Shown piece by piece: positions 16,852 to 24,820 of a stretch of DNA of 36,361 nt. This DNA is from Legionellaceae bacterium (GTDB lineage Bacteria; Pseudomonadota; Gammaproteobacteria; Legionellales; Legionellaceae). The DNA lies in the NCBI GenBank assembly GCA_029213075.1, contig JARGPO010000094.1, positions 1 through 36,361 on the forward strand. The letters run 5' to 3'. The translations under genes were made by a program, and so were the position numbers. The stretch's first letter is position 1. Each line of letters opens with the position of its first letter. The notes under the pieces were generated by a model, which saw only the letters and a list, made by a program, of their open reading frames with translations, was not told the origin of the DNA and searched no databases.

Positions 16852-18726
16852 CTAAGATAAACATCCCTTATTCTCTAGCCATTGTTTTCGATCGGGTGCT
16901 CTTTTTTTCGACAGCATCATGTTCATTTGTGACATCGTAGCTGGTTCATCTTCTAAGGTTAATTGAATTAATCTTCTAGTATTAGGATCCATTGTTGTTT
17001 CACGAAGCTGCAATGGATTCATTTCTCCTAATCCCTTAAAGCGTTGGATATTTATTTTGGCTCTACTTTTTTTAAGGAGTTTTGCAGTTATCTTTTCTTT
17101 TTCGTCATCATCAAGTGCGTAGTAAACCTCTTTTCCGGCGTCTATCCTATATAATGGCGGCATTGCTACGAAAATATGGCCGGCTAAGACCAATGGCTTG
17201 AAGTGGCGAAGAAATAGGGCGCAAATTAGTGTTGCAATGTGAGCACCATCAGAATCAGCATCAGCTAAAATACAAATTTTACCGTAGCGTAAACCGGAAA
17301 GATCTTCCGATCCAGGATCAATGCCAACCGCAACTGATATATCATGAATTTCTTGAGATGCTAATACCTGAGATGAATCAACTTCCCATGAATTTAAAAT
17401 CTTGCCTCGAAGAGGTAGAATAGCCTGAAAATCCTTGCTTCGAGCTTGTTTAGCAGACCCACCAGCTGAATCCCCTTCAACTAAAAACAACTCCGCTTGA
17501 TTCAAGTCTTGCTGTAGGCAATCAGCTAATTTTCCAGGAAGAGCCGGTCCTTGATGAACCCGCTTTCTAGCTACTTGCTTAGCTTGTCTGAGTCTTTTCT
17601 GAGCTCTCTCAATTGCTAGTGCCGCAATTGTTTCACCTTGTGTTCTATGCTGATTTAACCAAAGTGCAAATGCGTCTTTAACAATATTACTGATAAAACC
17701 AGATGTTTGTCTTGAACTAAGCCTTTCTTTGGTTTGACCCGCAAATTGCGGTTCTTTCATTTTTATTGATAATACATATTGGCATGTGTCCCAGAGATCA
17801 TCAGCAACAAGCTTGACGGCTCTTGGAATTAAGTTTCGTAGCTCACAAAATGAAGACAGTGCATCAAATAACCCAGATCTTAAACCATTAACGTGAGTTC
17901 CACCTTGGATTGTTGGTATTAGATTAACATAACTTTCATTGACAATAGTTGTTGGGCTTGGTGCCCAAGCTAGAGCCCAATCAACAGTTGCTTCACTGCT
18001 CTTATATTCACCTGTAAATGGGGCCTCTGGTAGGAAATCAACCGGCAATGATTGACTTAAATAATCAAGTAAACCGTTTTTATAAGTCCAAGTCTTTGTT
18101 TCATCACTTGCTTTGTCAATTAGAGTCATTTTCAGCCCAGAACAAAGTACGGCTTTAGCTCTTAGTAAATGAACAAGATGCTTTAGGGCTATTTTTGTTG
18201 TGTCAAAGTACTTTGGATTTGGGATGAATTTAATTATTGTACCAGTGTCTTTCTTTCTACAAGTGCCTATTTGATGAAGATCTTCGTCTTTATGACCATT
18301 TTTAAAGGTGATTTTATATATTATACCTTGGCGCTTTATAATAACTTCAAGATGATCTGATAGTGCATTTACAACAGATACCCCAACTCCATGCAGACCA
18401 CCAGAGAAACTGTAGCTTTTATCTGAGAACTTACCACCAGCATGCAATCTGGTCATAATGACCTCTACACCACTTAATCCTATTTGTGGATGAAGATCAA
18501 TTGGCATACCGCGCCCATTATCAGAAACCTCAATGTATTCATCAGTGTGAAGAGTTACAACAACCTCATCAGCAAAACCTGCAAGAACTTCATCAACACT
18601 ATTATCAATGACTTCTTGAGCTAAATGATTGGGGCGAGCAGTATCTGTGTACATGCCTGGTCTCCGTTGTACTGGCTCGAGACCACTTAATACTTCAATT
18701 GCTTCGGATGTATAATCTTCTATCAC
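16852..18726 (-). CDS. parE: DNA topoisomerase IV subunit B
   Basis: I choose the GTG at 18726, since AGGTG ends six bases upstream and the product (about 624 residues) then starts at the same offset as E. coli ParE (eight residues before AIEVLSGLEPVQRRPGMY); another GTG at 18735 is possible. ParE hydrolyses ATP to drive decatenation of chromosomes with ParC. Motifs: the GHKL site EVIDNSVDE, DNGRGMP and GGLHGVGVSVVNAL; QGGTHVNGLR; TOPRIM residues EGDSAGGSA and ADADSDGAHIATL; and RFKGLGEMNP near the end. It resembles E. coli ParE along its whole length and ends KQWLENKGCLS. parC is not adjacent. Confidence 0.96.
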   Translation of the reverse strand: MIEDYTSEAIEVLSGLEPVQRRPGMYTDTARPNHLAQEVIDNSVDEVLAGFADEVVVTLHTDEYIEVSDNGRGMPIDLHPQIGLSGVEVIMTRLHAGGKFSDKSYSFSGGLHGVGVSVVNALSDHLEVIIKRQGIIYKITFKNGHKDEDLHQIGTCRKKDTGTIIKFIPNPKYFDTTKIALKHLVHLLRAKAVLCSGLKMTLIDKASDETKTWTYKNGLLDYLSQSLPVDFLPEAPFTGEYKSSEATVDWALAWAPSPTTIVNESYVNLIPTIQGGTHVNGLRSGLFDALSSFCELRNLIPRAVKLVADDLWDTCQYVLSIKMKEPQFAGQTKERLSSRQTSGFISNIVKDAFALWLNQHRTQGETIAALAIERAQKRLRQAKQVARKRVHQGPALPGKLADCLQQDLNQAELFLVEGDSAGGSAKQARSKDFQAILPLRGKILNSWEVDSSQVLASQEIHDISVAVGIDPGSEDLSGLRYGKICILADADSDGAHIATLICALFLRHFKPLVLAGHIFVAMPPLYRIDAGKEVYYALDDDEKEKITAKLLKKSRAKINIQRFKGLGEMNPLQLRETTMDPNTRRLIQLTLEDEPATMSQMNMMLSKKRAPDRKQWLENKGCLS

Positions 18727-18802
18727 AAATAGCACCTAAATAGTTGGTTTCTAACAAATAGTAACTTAAACTTCCTCTCTAGCCAACTATTTGTAGTTTG
18801 TA

Positions 18803-18823
18803 TTTAGAACAACATGTTCTAAA
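18803..18823. repeat. Perfect hairpin over the mrp stop codon
   Basis: TTTAGAACA, loop ACA, TGTTCTAAA forms a nine-base-pair stem that includes the mrp stop (TAG at 18819-18821 on the minus strand). A second inverted repeat, AAATAGTTGG (18738-18747) with CCAACTATTT (18783-18792), lies in the same mrp-parE gap. No U-tract follows. These may shape transcript ends between mrp and parE. Confidence 0.4.
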
Positions 18824-19901
18824 CCTCTCTTGATGTAGCGGTAATATGTGGAAATTTATCCGCATAGTTTAATGGTCTTTTATATAATTCAATCGCAACA
18901 TTCATAGCAATACTTGTAAATGCTGAACTTAGTTTATCATTATCTTTATTAGATGTTGGTATTCCTTCGTCACAATCTAAGCTAATTTTTCTATCCAATG
19001 GGACGTTTCCTAAAAAGGCACATCCATAATTATTAGCTAAACTATTAGCACCATCTCCTGAAAAGATAGGATCAATATTACCACATTGACTACAAATATG
19101 TTGGGACATATTTTCAATTATACCAAGATTGTAAATTCCTGTTTTATCAAACATCTTAATGGCTTTTTCTGCATCCATAGTTGCAACTTGTTGGGGAGTT
19201 GTAACTATAATAGCACCTGATAGGGGAATCTTTTGGACTAAACTTAACTGAATATCACCTGTTCCTGGTGGTAAATCAATGAATAAATAATCAAGATCAT
19301 CCCATAAAGTTATATCTAGCATTTGAATTAATGATTTTGCAAGCATAGGGCCACGCCATATTAATGCCGATTCATTTTGAGTTAAATAACCAATTGACAT
19401 AGCTTGAATGCCGTGAGCTTTGACTGGTAAATATTTATCTTCATAAATTTCAACAGCTCCTTCTGAACCTAGCATGAGTGGAACGCTAGGACCATATATG
19501 TCCGCATCTAATAAGCCAACTCTTGCCCCAGACTTGGCTAGTGCAGTTGCGAGGTTAACAGCCATTGTTGACTTGCCAACTCCTCCTTTACCAGAGGCCA
19601 CAGCTATAACATTTTTAACACCACGCAACCCTTTGCCTGGTAATTGCGTACGATGGGCCTTGATGTTTTGAGAAATAGTTAGATTAAATGTATGCTCTGG
19701 TAGCTTAGAATATAGAGTTTCTTTTATGGAACTAATAAGTGATTGCTGAATTCCCTTACTTGGAAATCCAATATTTAATTCGATATTAATTTCGTCATTT
19801 GCAATGCTTATTTTTGGTTCTATACCCATTTCAGATATAGTTAAGTTAAGACTAGGTTCTGATATGTTTGATATAAGATTTGATATTTCTGAATGTTTCA
19901 C
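18819..19901 (-). CDS. mrp: Mrp/ApbC-family iron-sulphur carrier P-loop ATPase
   Basis: This 360-residue protein starts at GTG 19901, six bases after GAGGA. An N-terminal MIP18/DUF59-like region (about 1-80) precedes the deviant Walker A GKGGVGKST at 104-112. The switch-like DADIYGPSVP, the DDLDYLFIDLPPGTGD Walker B region, and the cluster-binding CSQCG motif (CxxC) follow. Mrp proteins bind and transfer Fe-S clusters to apo-targets in the cytoplasm. It lies nine bases downstream of the recQ stop and is probably co-transcribed with it. In gammaproteobacteria mrp is more often next to metG, so the recQ neighbour is a local arrangement. Confidence 0.94.
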   Translation of the reverse strand: MKHSEISNLISNISEPSLNLTISEMGIEPKISIANDEINIELNIGFPSKGIQQSLISSIKETLYSKLPEHTFNLTISQNIKAHRTQLPGKGLRGVKNVIAVASGKGGVGKSTMAVNLATALAKSGARVGLLDADIYGPSVPLMLGSEGAVEIYEDKYLPVKAHGIQAMSIGYLTQNESALIWRGPMLAKSLIQMLDITLWDDLDYLFIDLPPGTGDIQLSLVQKIPLSGAIIVTTPQQVATMDAEKAIKMFDKTGIYNLGIIENMSQHICSQCGNIDPIFSGDGANSLANNYGCAFLGNVPLDRKISLDCDEGIPTSNKDNDKLSSAFTSIAMNVAIELYKRPLNYADKFPHITATSREV

Positions 19902-19910
19902 ATTAATTCC

Positions 19911-21731
19911 TCAATTTTCGGAGCACTCTAATACTTCTAAAAAATACTTTCCATAGTTCTCTAGTTTATGTTGACCAACTCCAGAAATCTCAAGCATTTG
20001 CTCTAAATTTCTTGGTCGTGACTCTGCCATTTCATGTAATGTTGCATCGCTAAAGATTAAGAAAGATGGTTTATTTTCTTCTTCAGCTAATCTTCTTCGC
20101 AATGCCCGAAGTTCTTCAAACATTGGCGTTTTAATTATCTCAGAATTGCGCCTTGTTTTCTTCTTCTTTTCAGGCTTAGATAAAGTATCTTCTACAATGG
20201 TTAAAGAGATAGATTCTTTGCCTTTCAATATAGCTACCGCTTTAGATGTTAATTTTAACACGTTATAGTGGTCTAGGTCTTGGTAACAATAATTTTTATG
20301 AATTAGTTGCCAGGCAAGACTCTTCCAATATGCCGATGGCTTATCCTTACCAATCGCAAATGTTGAAAGGTTGTGATGATTCATTTTTTTAACTTTTTCT
20401 GCCTCACTGCCACGTAAGATGTCTATAATATAATTCATACCATAATTTTGAGCTAGTCTGTATATACAGGATAAAAATTTCTGAGCATCTATTGTTGCAT
20501 CTTCTGTTTTTGGTGGATTGTCGCAAATATCACAGTTACCACAAGCCTCATCAACAATCTCATTAAAATATAACAATAATACTTGGCGCCTACATTGAGT
20601 TGCCTCTGCAAAGGCTAACATATGATTTAGTTTGTTATGTTCAATCCGCTGTTGGGCCTCACTTGGTGTTGCCTCTATCCATGAACGTAATCTCGCACTA
20701 TCTGCTGGACTATATAACAGGAGAGCGCGTGCTGGCATTCCATCTCTTCCTGCGCGACCAGTTTCTTGATAGTAACCTTCAATATTTTTAGGCAAATCAT
20801 GATGAATTACAAAGCGAACATTGGGTTTATCTATTCCCATGCCAAAAGCAATTGTTGCAACTACTATGTCTATTTTATCATATCGAAACAAAGATTGAAC
20901 TTCACGTCTTTCTTGATGAGACAATCCAGCATGATATCCACGGACTTTAAAATTTAGATTTTGTAGTTTTTGCGTTAACTCTTCAACTCTACGTCTTGTC
21001 CCACAATATATTATTCCTGATTGATCTTTTTGATCCATTAAAAATGTTTGTAATTGTTTTATAGGATTTTGCTTTACTACAACGTGATAATATATGTTTG
21101 GGCGATTAAATGAGGCAAGATATTGCCTTGGATTGTAGTTTAGCCTAACTACAATGTCTTTTCTGGTTTGGATGTCGGCCGTGGCAGTTAATGCAATAAT
21201 TGGTACATCTGGAAAGGTTGTTTTTAATACTCCAAGAGCTGCATATTCTGGTCTAAAATCATGTCCCCATTGTGAGATACAATGCGCCTCATCAATTGCA
21301 AAGAGGGCAATATTACACTCAGATAAGCGTTCTATAAAAGATTGGCTAATTAAACGCTCAGGTGCAATATATAATAAATCAAGTTCATCATTATGTAATT
21401 TGGCTAGTACCTGTCTTGCTTCGCTAGAACTTTGGGATGAATTATAATAATTGGCTTTTATACCAGATAAATTCAAAGCAGATACCTGATCTTCCATTAG
21501 TGCTATTAAAGGCGAGACAATTATGCCAACGCCTGGACGCAACATTGCAGGTATTTGATAACACAGTGATTTGCCTCCACCGGTTGGCATTAGAACCAAT
21601 TGATCTTGTCCTTTTACCAAATCTTTAATAATATCTTCTTGACCTTGTCGAAAGGTGTCAAAGCCATAGTAAGTTTTTAAAACACTGTGGGCTGTAATTG
21701 TTGATGATTTGCTGCTAATTAAGTTTTCCAT
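19911..21731 (-). CDS. recQ: ATP-dependent DNA helicase RecQ
   Basis: This 606-residue protein matches E. coli RecQ (about 609). It unwinds DNA 3'-5' in recombination and repair. In order: FRQGQEDII (motif 0), [15 protein letters not shown] (Walker A, about 49-63), [13 protein letters not shown], the [17 protein letters not shown] box with the aromatic-rich loop, [16 protein letters not shown], the [17 protein letters not shown] and [10 protein letters not shown] motifs V and VI, the zinc-binding CRRQ...CGNCDIC cysteines, a winged helix, and a C-terminal HRDC domain (about 530-600, [13 protein letters not shown]). It is the first gene of a recQ-mrp pair, divergent from the valine operon. Confidence 0.97.
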   Translation of the reverse strand: MENLISSKSSTITAHSVLKTYYGFDTFRQGQEDIIKDLVKGQDQLVLMPTGGGKSLCYQIPAMLRPGVGIIVSPLIALMEDQVSALNLSGIKANYYNSSQSSSEARQVLAKLHNDELDLLYIAPERLISQSFIERLSECNIALFAIDEAHCISQWGHDFRPEYAALGVLKTTFPDVPIIALTATADIQTRKDIVVRLNYNPRQYLASFNRPNIYYHVVVKQNPIKQLQTFLMDQKDQSGIIYCGTRRRVEELTQKLQNLNFKVRGYHAGLSHQERREVQSLFRYDKIDIVVATIAFGMGIDKPNVRFVIHHDLPKNIEGYYQETGRAGRDGMPARALLLYSPADSARLRSWIEATPSEAQQRIEHNKLNHMLAFAEATQCRRQVLLLYFNEIVDEACGNCDICDNPPKTEDATIDAQKFLSCIYRLAQNYGMNYIIDILRGSEAEKVKKMNHHNLSTFAIGKDKPSAYWKSLAWQLIHKNYCYQDLDHYNVLKLTSKAVAILKGKESISLTIVEDTLSKPEKKKKTRRNSEIIKTPMFEELRALRRRLAEEENKPSFLIFSDATLHEMAESRPRNLEQMLEISGVGQHKLENYGKYFLEVLECSEN

Positions 21732-21751
21732 AAAATTATTCTTTTTTCAGT

Positions 21752-21780
21752 TTGCAAACTAGAGGTTAGAGTGATATTAA
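21752..21780 (+). promoter_or_regulatory. Candidate sigma70 promoter of the valine-degradation operon
   Basis: TTGCAA (21752-21757) is followed after 17 bases by TATTAA (21775-21780). Transcription would start near 21787, leaving a leader of about 27 bases with AAGGATGG before the ATG at 21814. A TATAAT at 21792-21797 is too close to the start codon to serve well. The recQ promoter must share this 82-bp gap. Confidence 0.4.
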
Positions 21781-21813
21781 TACTTGCGCAGTATAATCGT
21801 ATAAGGATGGATT

Positions 21814-22968
21814 ATGCAATTTGAATTAACGTCTGAGCATCGTGCATTTCAAAATATGGCGGCGGAATTTGCACGAGATAAGTTAGCGCCATATGCTAGT
21901 GAGTGGGATGAAAAATCATATTTCCCGAAAGAAGTCTTTAAAGAAGCCGCGGCTTTGGGTATGGCTGGAATCGTTGCTAGCAATGATATTGGTGGTAGTG
22001 GTCTAAGTAGATTAGACTCAGCCATTATCTTTGAGCAACTAGCTACTGGATGCATTAGTACCAGTGCTTATTTATCAATTCATAACATGGTAACTAGTTT
22101 AGTAGATAAATATGCTGATGCAGAATTAAGAATGAAATTTGGCCCAAAACTCTCAGCTATGGAGTTGTTTGCCAGTTATTGCCTAACTGAACCACAGTCT
22201 GGTTCGGACGCCGCATCTTTAAAAACCAGTGCTGTTCTTGATGGCGATCATTATGTTTTAAATGGTTCAAAATCATTTATTTCAGGTGGAAGTGTTAGTG
22301 ATGTATACCTATGCATGGTTAGAACTAGTGATAGCAAGCATAAAGGTATTACCTGTCTTTTAATTGAAAAAGACACACCAGGATTTAGCTTTGGAAAGCT
22401 TGAAAAAAAACTTGGTTGGCGTAGTCAGCCAACATCGATGTTGTTTTTTGAAAATTGCCGAGTTCCAGTTGCCAATAGAGTAGGGGCTGAAGGAATGGGC
22501 TTTAAGATAGCCCTTAATGCTTTAAATGGCGGTAGAATAAACATTGCAGCTTGTTCTTTAGGTGGGGCAATGGATTGTTTGCGACTTACCCAAAGTTATA
22601 TGGATGAACGTAAACAATTTAATAAAAAGCTATCCTCAATGCAGGCATTAAGATTTTATTTTTCTGATATGTATACAGATTTTGAAGCGGCTAGACTTAT
22701 GGTTTATCGAGCTGCTGATGCTCTTGATGAAAATCACCCACAAGCACCAATGTATTGTGCAATGGCCAAACGCATGGCGACCGATGTTGCTTTTCAAATA
22801 TGTGATAAAGCCATGCAAATTCATGGTGGTTATGGGTATTTAGCTGATTATAAAATTGAGAGAATTTTCCGTGATTTACGTGTCCATCAAATCTTAGAGG
22901 GCACTAATGAAATCATGCGCGAAATTATTGCAAAAGCAACTTTGGATGCAGATTACACTATAAGTTAA
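21814..22968 (+). CDS. Acyl-CoA dehydrogenase, probably isobutyryl-CoA dehydrogenase
   Basis: This 384-residue FAD flavoprotein oxidises acyl-CoA to enoyl-CoA. The N-terminal helical domain, a YCLTEPQSGSDAASLKTSA middle strand (FAD and substrate signature), the FISGGSVSDVYLCMVRT region and the C-terminal QIHGGYGYLADYKIERIFRD are all family hallmarks. ILEGTNEIMR carries the catalytic Glu at about 362. The substrate is inferred from context: the next genes encode an enoyl-CoA hydratase and 3-hydroxyisobutyryl-CoA hydrolase, so isobutyryl-CoA to methacrylyl-CoA in valine catabolism is the natural reaction. The start follows AAGGATGG. The next gene begins 15 bp after the stop. Confidence 0.92.
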   Translation: MQFELTSEHRAFQNMAAEFARDKLAPYASEWDEKSYFPKEVFKEAAALGMAGIVASNDIGGSGLSRLDSAIIFEQLATGCISTSAYLSIHNMVTSLVDKYADAELRMKFGPKLSAMELFASYCLTEPQSGSDAASLKTSAVLDGDHYVLNGSKSFISGGSVSDVYLCMVRTSDSKHKGITCLLIEKDTPGFSFGKLEKKLGWRSQPTSMLFFENCRVPVANRVGAEGMGFKIALNALNGGRINIAACSLGGAMDCLRLTQSYMDERKQFNKKLSSMQALRFYFSDMYTDFEAARLMVYRAADALDENHPQAPMYCAMAKRMATDVAFQICDKAMQIHGGYGYLADYKIERIFRDLRVHQILEGTNEIMREIIAKATLDADYTIS

Positions 22969-22983
22969 AATAAGGAATTTATT

Positions 22984-23757
22984 ATGGCAGTGGTTGAACA
23001 AGAAATTATAGATGGAATTTTAAAACTTACCCTAAATCGTCCTGAAAAATTAAATGCTTTAAATGATGAAGTTCTTACAACTTTATCTAGTATTTTCGAC
23101 ACAGCAAAAAATGATTCACAAATTAAAGGTATATTATTAATCGGTGAGGGCCGGGCATTTTGTGCTGGTGCTGATATTGGTAAACTTGCTGAGTGTGATG
23201 CTAATACTGGTTATCAATTTGCTAAAATGGGCCAAGATGTTTTTCATAAATTGGCAACTTTAGGCAAACCATCGATTGCAGCTATTAATGGTTTTGCTTT
23301 CGGTGGTGGTTGTGAGCTCGCAATTTCTGCAACTATGCGCATGGCATCTGAAAATGCAAAATTTGGCCAACCAGAAGTTAAACTAGGGGTTATTCCTGGT
23401 TATGGTGGTACTCAACGTCTAGCTCGTTTAGTTGGTAAAGGTAGGGCTCTTGATTTATGTTTGACTGGCAGGTTCATTGATGCAAAAACAGCAGCGAGTT
23501 GGGGATTAGTTAGTCATGTGGTAGCTCCAGAAATGCTTGAGCAAGAGGCATTAAAAACTCTTAAACAAATAACAGCACTTGCGCCATTAGCTATTGCAAG
23601 TATTATCGAATCAATAGAGCACGGTTATGATTTATCTCTAAATGATGCTTTGCATGTTGAAGCACTACACTTTGCAAAGACTTGTGCGAGCCAAGATAAA
23701 AAAGAAGGTGTTTCGGCATTCCTAGAAAAACGCGAAGCTAATTTTGTTGGGGAATAA
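22984..23757 (+). CDS. Enoyl-CoA hydratase (crotonase)
   Basis: This 257-residue crotonase hydrates trans-2-enoyl-CoA, here probably methacrylyl-CoA to 3-hydroxyisobutyryl-CoA. The oxyanion-hole CAGADIGKL (about 60-68) and INGFAFGGGCELA are present. Both catalytic glutamates are at the expected spacing: Glu111 (GGGCELA) and Glu131 (GQPEVKLGVIPGYGGTQRL), equivalent to rat Glu144 and Glu164. AAGGAATT precedes the ATG. The following gene starts two bases after its stop, so the two are translationally coupled. General fatty-acid oxidation is possible, but no thiolase or 3-hydroxyacyl-CoA dehydrogenase is adjacent. Confidence 0.93.
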   Translation: MAVVEQEIIDGILKLTLNRPEKLNALNDEVLTTLSSIFDTAKNDSQIKGILLIGEGRAFCAGADIGKLAECDANTGYQFAKMGQDVFHKLATLGKPSIAAINGFAFGGGCELAISATMRMASENAKFGQPEVKLGVIPGYGGTQRLARLVGKGRALDLCLTGRFIDAKTAASWGLVSHVVAPEMLEQEALKTLKQITALAPLAIASIIESIEHGYDLSLNDALHVEALHFAKTCASQDKKEGVSAFLEKREANFVGE

Positions 23758-23759
23758 AT

Positions 23760-24785
23760 ATGAGTGATGACCTTATTTTTACTCGTGAGAAGCGTATTGG
23801 TGTCGTAACTCTTAACCGTCCTAAAGCATTAAATGCTTTATCTTTGACCATGATCCAGAATTTACAACAACAACTAAAAACATGGGAGCAGGATGAAGAT
23901 ATTCATGCGGTTGTTGTTTGCTCAACTACACCATCAGCTTTTTGTGCCGGTGGTGATGTTCGATGGTTATATGATTCTGGTTTAAATAAAAATTCCGAAC
24001 AGCTTAATTTTTTTCAAGAAGAGTATAATCTTAATCAATATATTGCTGACTATCCAAAACCATATATTGCCTTAATGGATGGGGTTACAATGGGTGGTGG
24101 GGTTGGAATATCACTCCATGGTTCACATAGTGTTGCAAGTGAGAAGTTCTTATTTGCAATGCCTGAGACAGGAATAGGTTTTTTCCCTGATATTGGAGCA
24201 AGCTATTTATTATCGCGTTGTCCTGACAACTTTGGCGTATATCTGGGATTAATTGGCGCAAGATTAAATGCAACTGATGCCCATGAACTGGGTTTAGTAA
24301 CAAATGCTATTAGTTCTAGTGATTTTGCAAATGTTATTGCATCTCTTATTCAATCGGACTTATCTGTTGATGCTCACTCGCGAGTAACTGAGTGCTTGGC
24401 TAACTTTAAAAACCTAGAACAAGAGTCAACAATAGCACCAATACGTACATTTGTGGCAGATAGTTTTAGTGAGGATACTGTTGAGGATATTATCTTATCT
24501 TTAGAAAAAATAGACGATAAGTGGCATCAAACAACAATCTCTCATCTTGAAAAAAAATCCCCTAAGAGTTTGAAAATTACTCTTAAACAAATCTTGGAGG
24601 TAAAAGATAAGCCACTGAGTGATTGTTTGGCTATGGATTTGTGCTTAGTTACTCATTTTATGCAAGATAAAGATTTCTATGAGGGAGTTAGAGCTTTGCT
24701 TGTGGATAAAGATAAGTCCCCCAAGTGGTCTCCTGGATCGTTACAAGATGTTAGTTGCGAAATGGTAGATGCTTATTTTTCCTAA
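23760..24785 (+). CDS. 3-hydroxyisobutyryl-CoA hydrolase
   Basis: This 341-residue crotonase-fold thioesterase fits the HIBCH family (about 350), not ordinary hydratases (about 260). It releases CoA from 3-hydroxyisobutyryl-CoA in valine catabolism. FCAGGDVRWLYD (about 61-72) and MPETGIGFFPDIGASYLLSR (134-153) are HIBCH signatures; Glu136 and Asp144 have the spacing of the catalytic pair. The C-terminal SPKSLKITLKQI and DFYEGVRALLVDKDKSPKWSP (split) motifs are also typical. GGGGAA overlaps the upstream stop. 3-hydroxyisobutyrate dehydrogenase (mmsB) and mmsA are not in the window. The stop abuts a perfect 15-bp hairpin. Confidence 0.94.
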   Translation: MSDDLIFTREKRIGVVTLNRPKALNALSLTMIQNLQQQLKTWEQDEDIHAVVVCSTTPSAFCAGGDVRWLYDSGLNKNSEQLNFFQEEYNLNQYIADYPKPYIALMDGVTMGGGVGISLHGSHSVASEKFLFAMPETGIGFFPDIGASYLLSRCPDNFGVYLGLIGARLNATDAHELGLVTNAISSSDFANVIASLIQSDLSVDAHSRVTECLANFKNLEQESTIAPIRTFVADSFSEDTVEDIILSLEKIDDKWHQTTISHLEKKSPKSLKITLKQILEVKDKPLSDCLAMDLCLVTHFMQDKDFYEGVRALLVDKDKSPKWSPGSLQDVSCEMVDAYFS

Positions 24786-24820
24786 ATAGTTTGGGATATT
24801 TATTGATATCCCAAACTATT
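24785..24820. terminator. Bidirectional hairpin touching both convergent stop codons
   Basis: AATAGTTTGGGATAT (24785-24799) and ATATCCCAAACTATT (24806-24820) form a perfect 15-bp stem with a six-base loop. The hydrolase stop (TAA, 24783-24785) ends in the left arm; the CX5R-gene stop lies in the loop (24800-24802). It probably terminates both convergent genes; uridine tracts on either side are weak. Confidence 0.75.
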
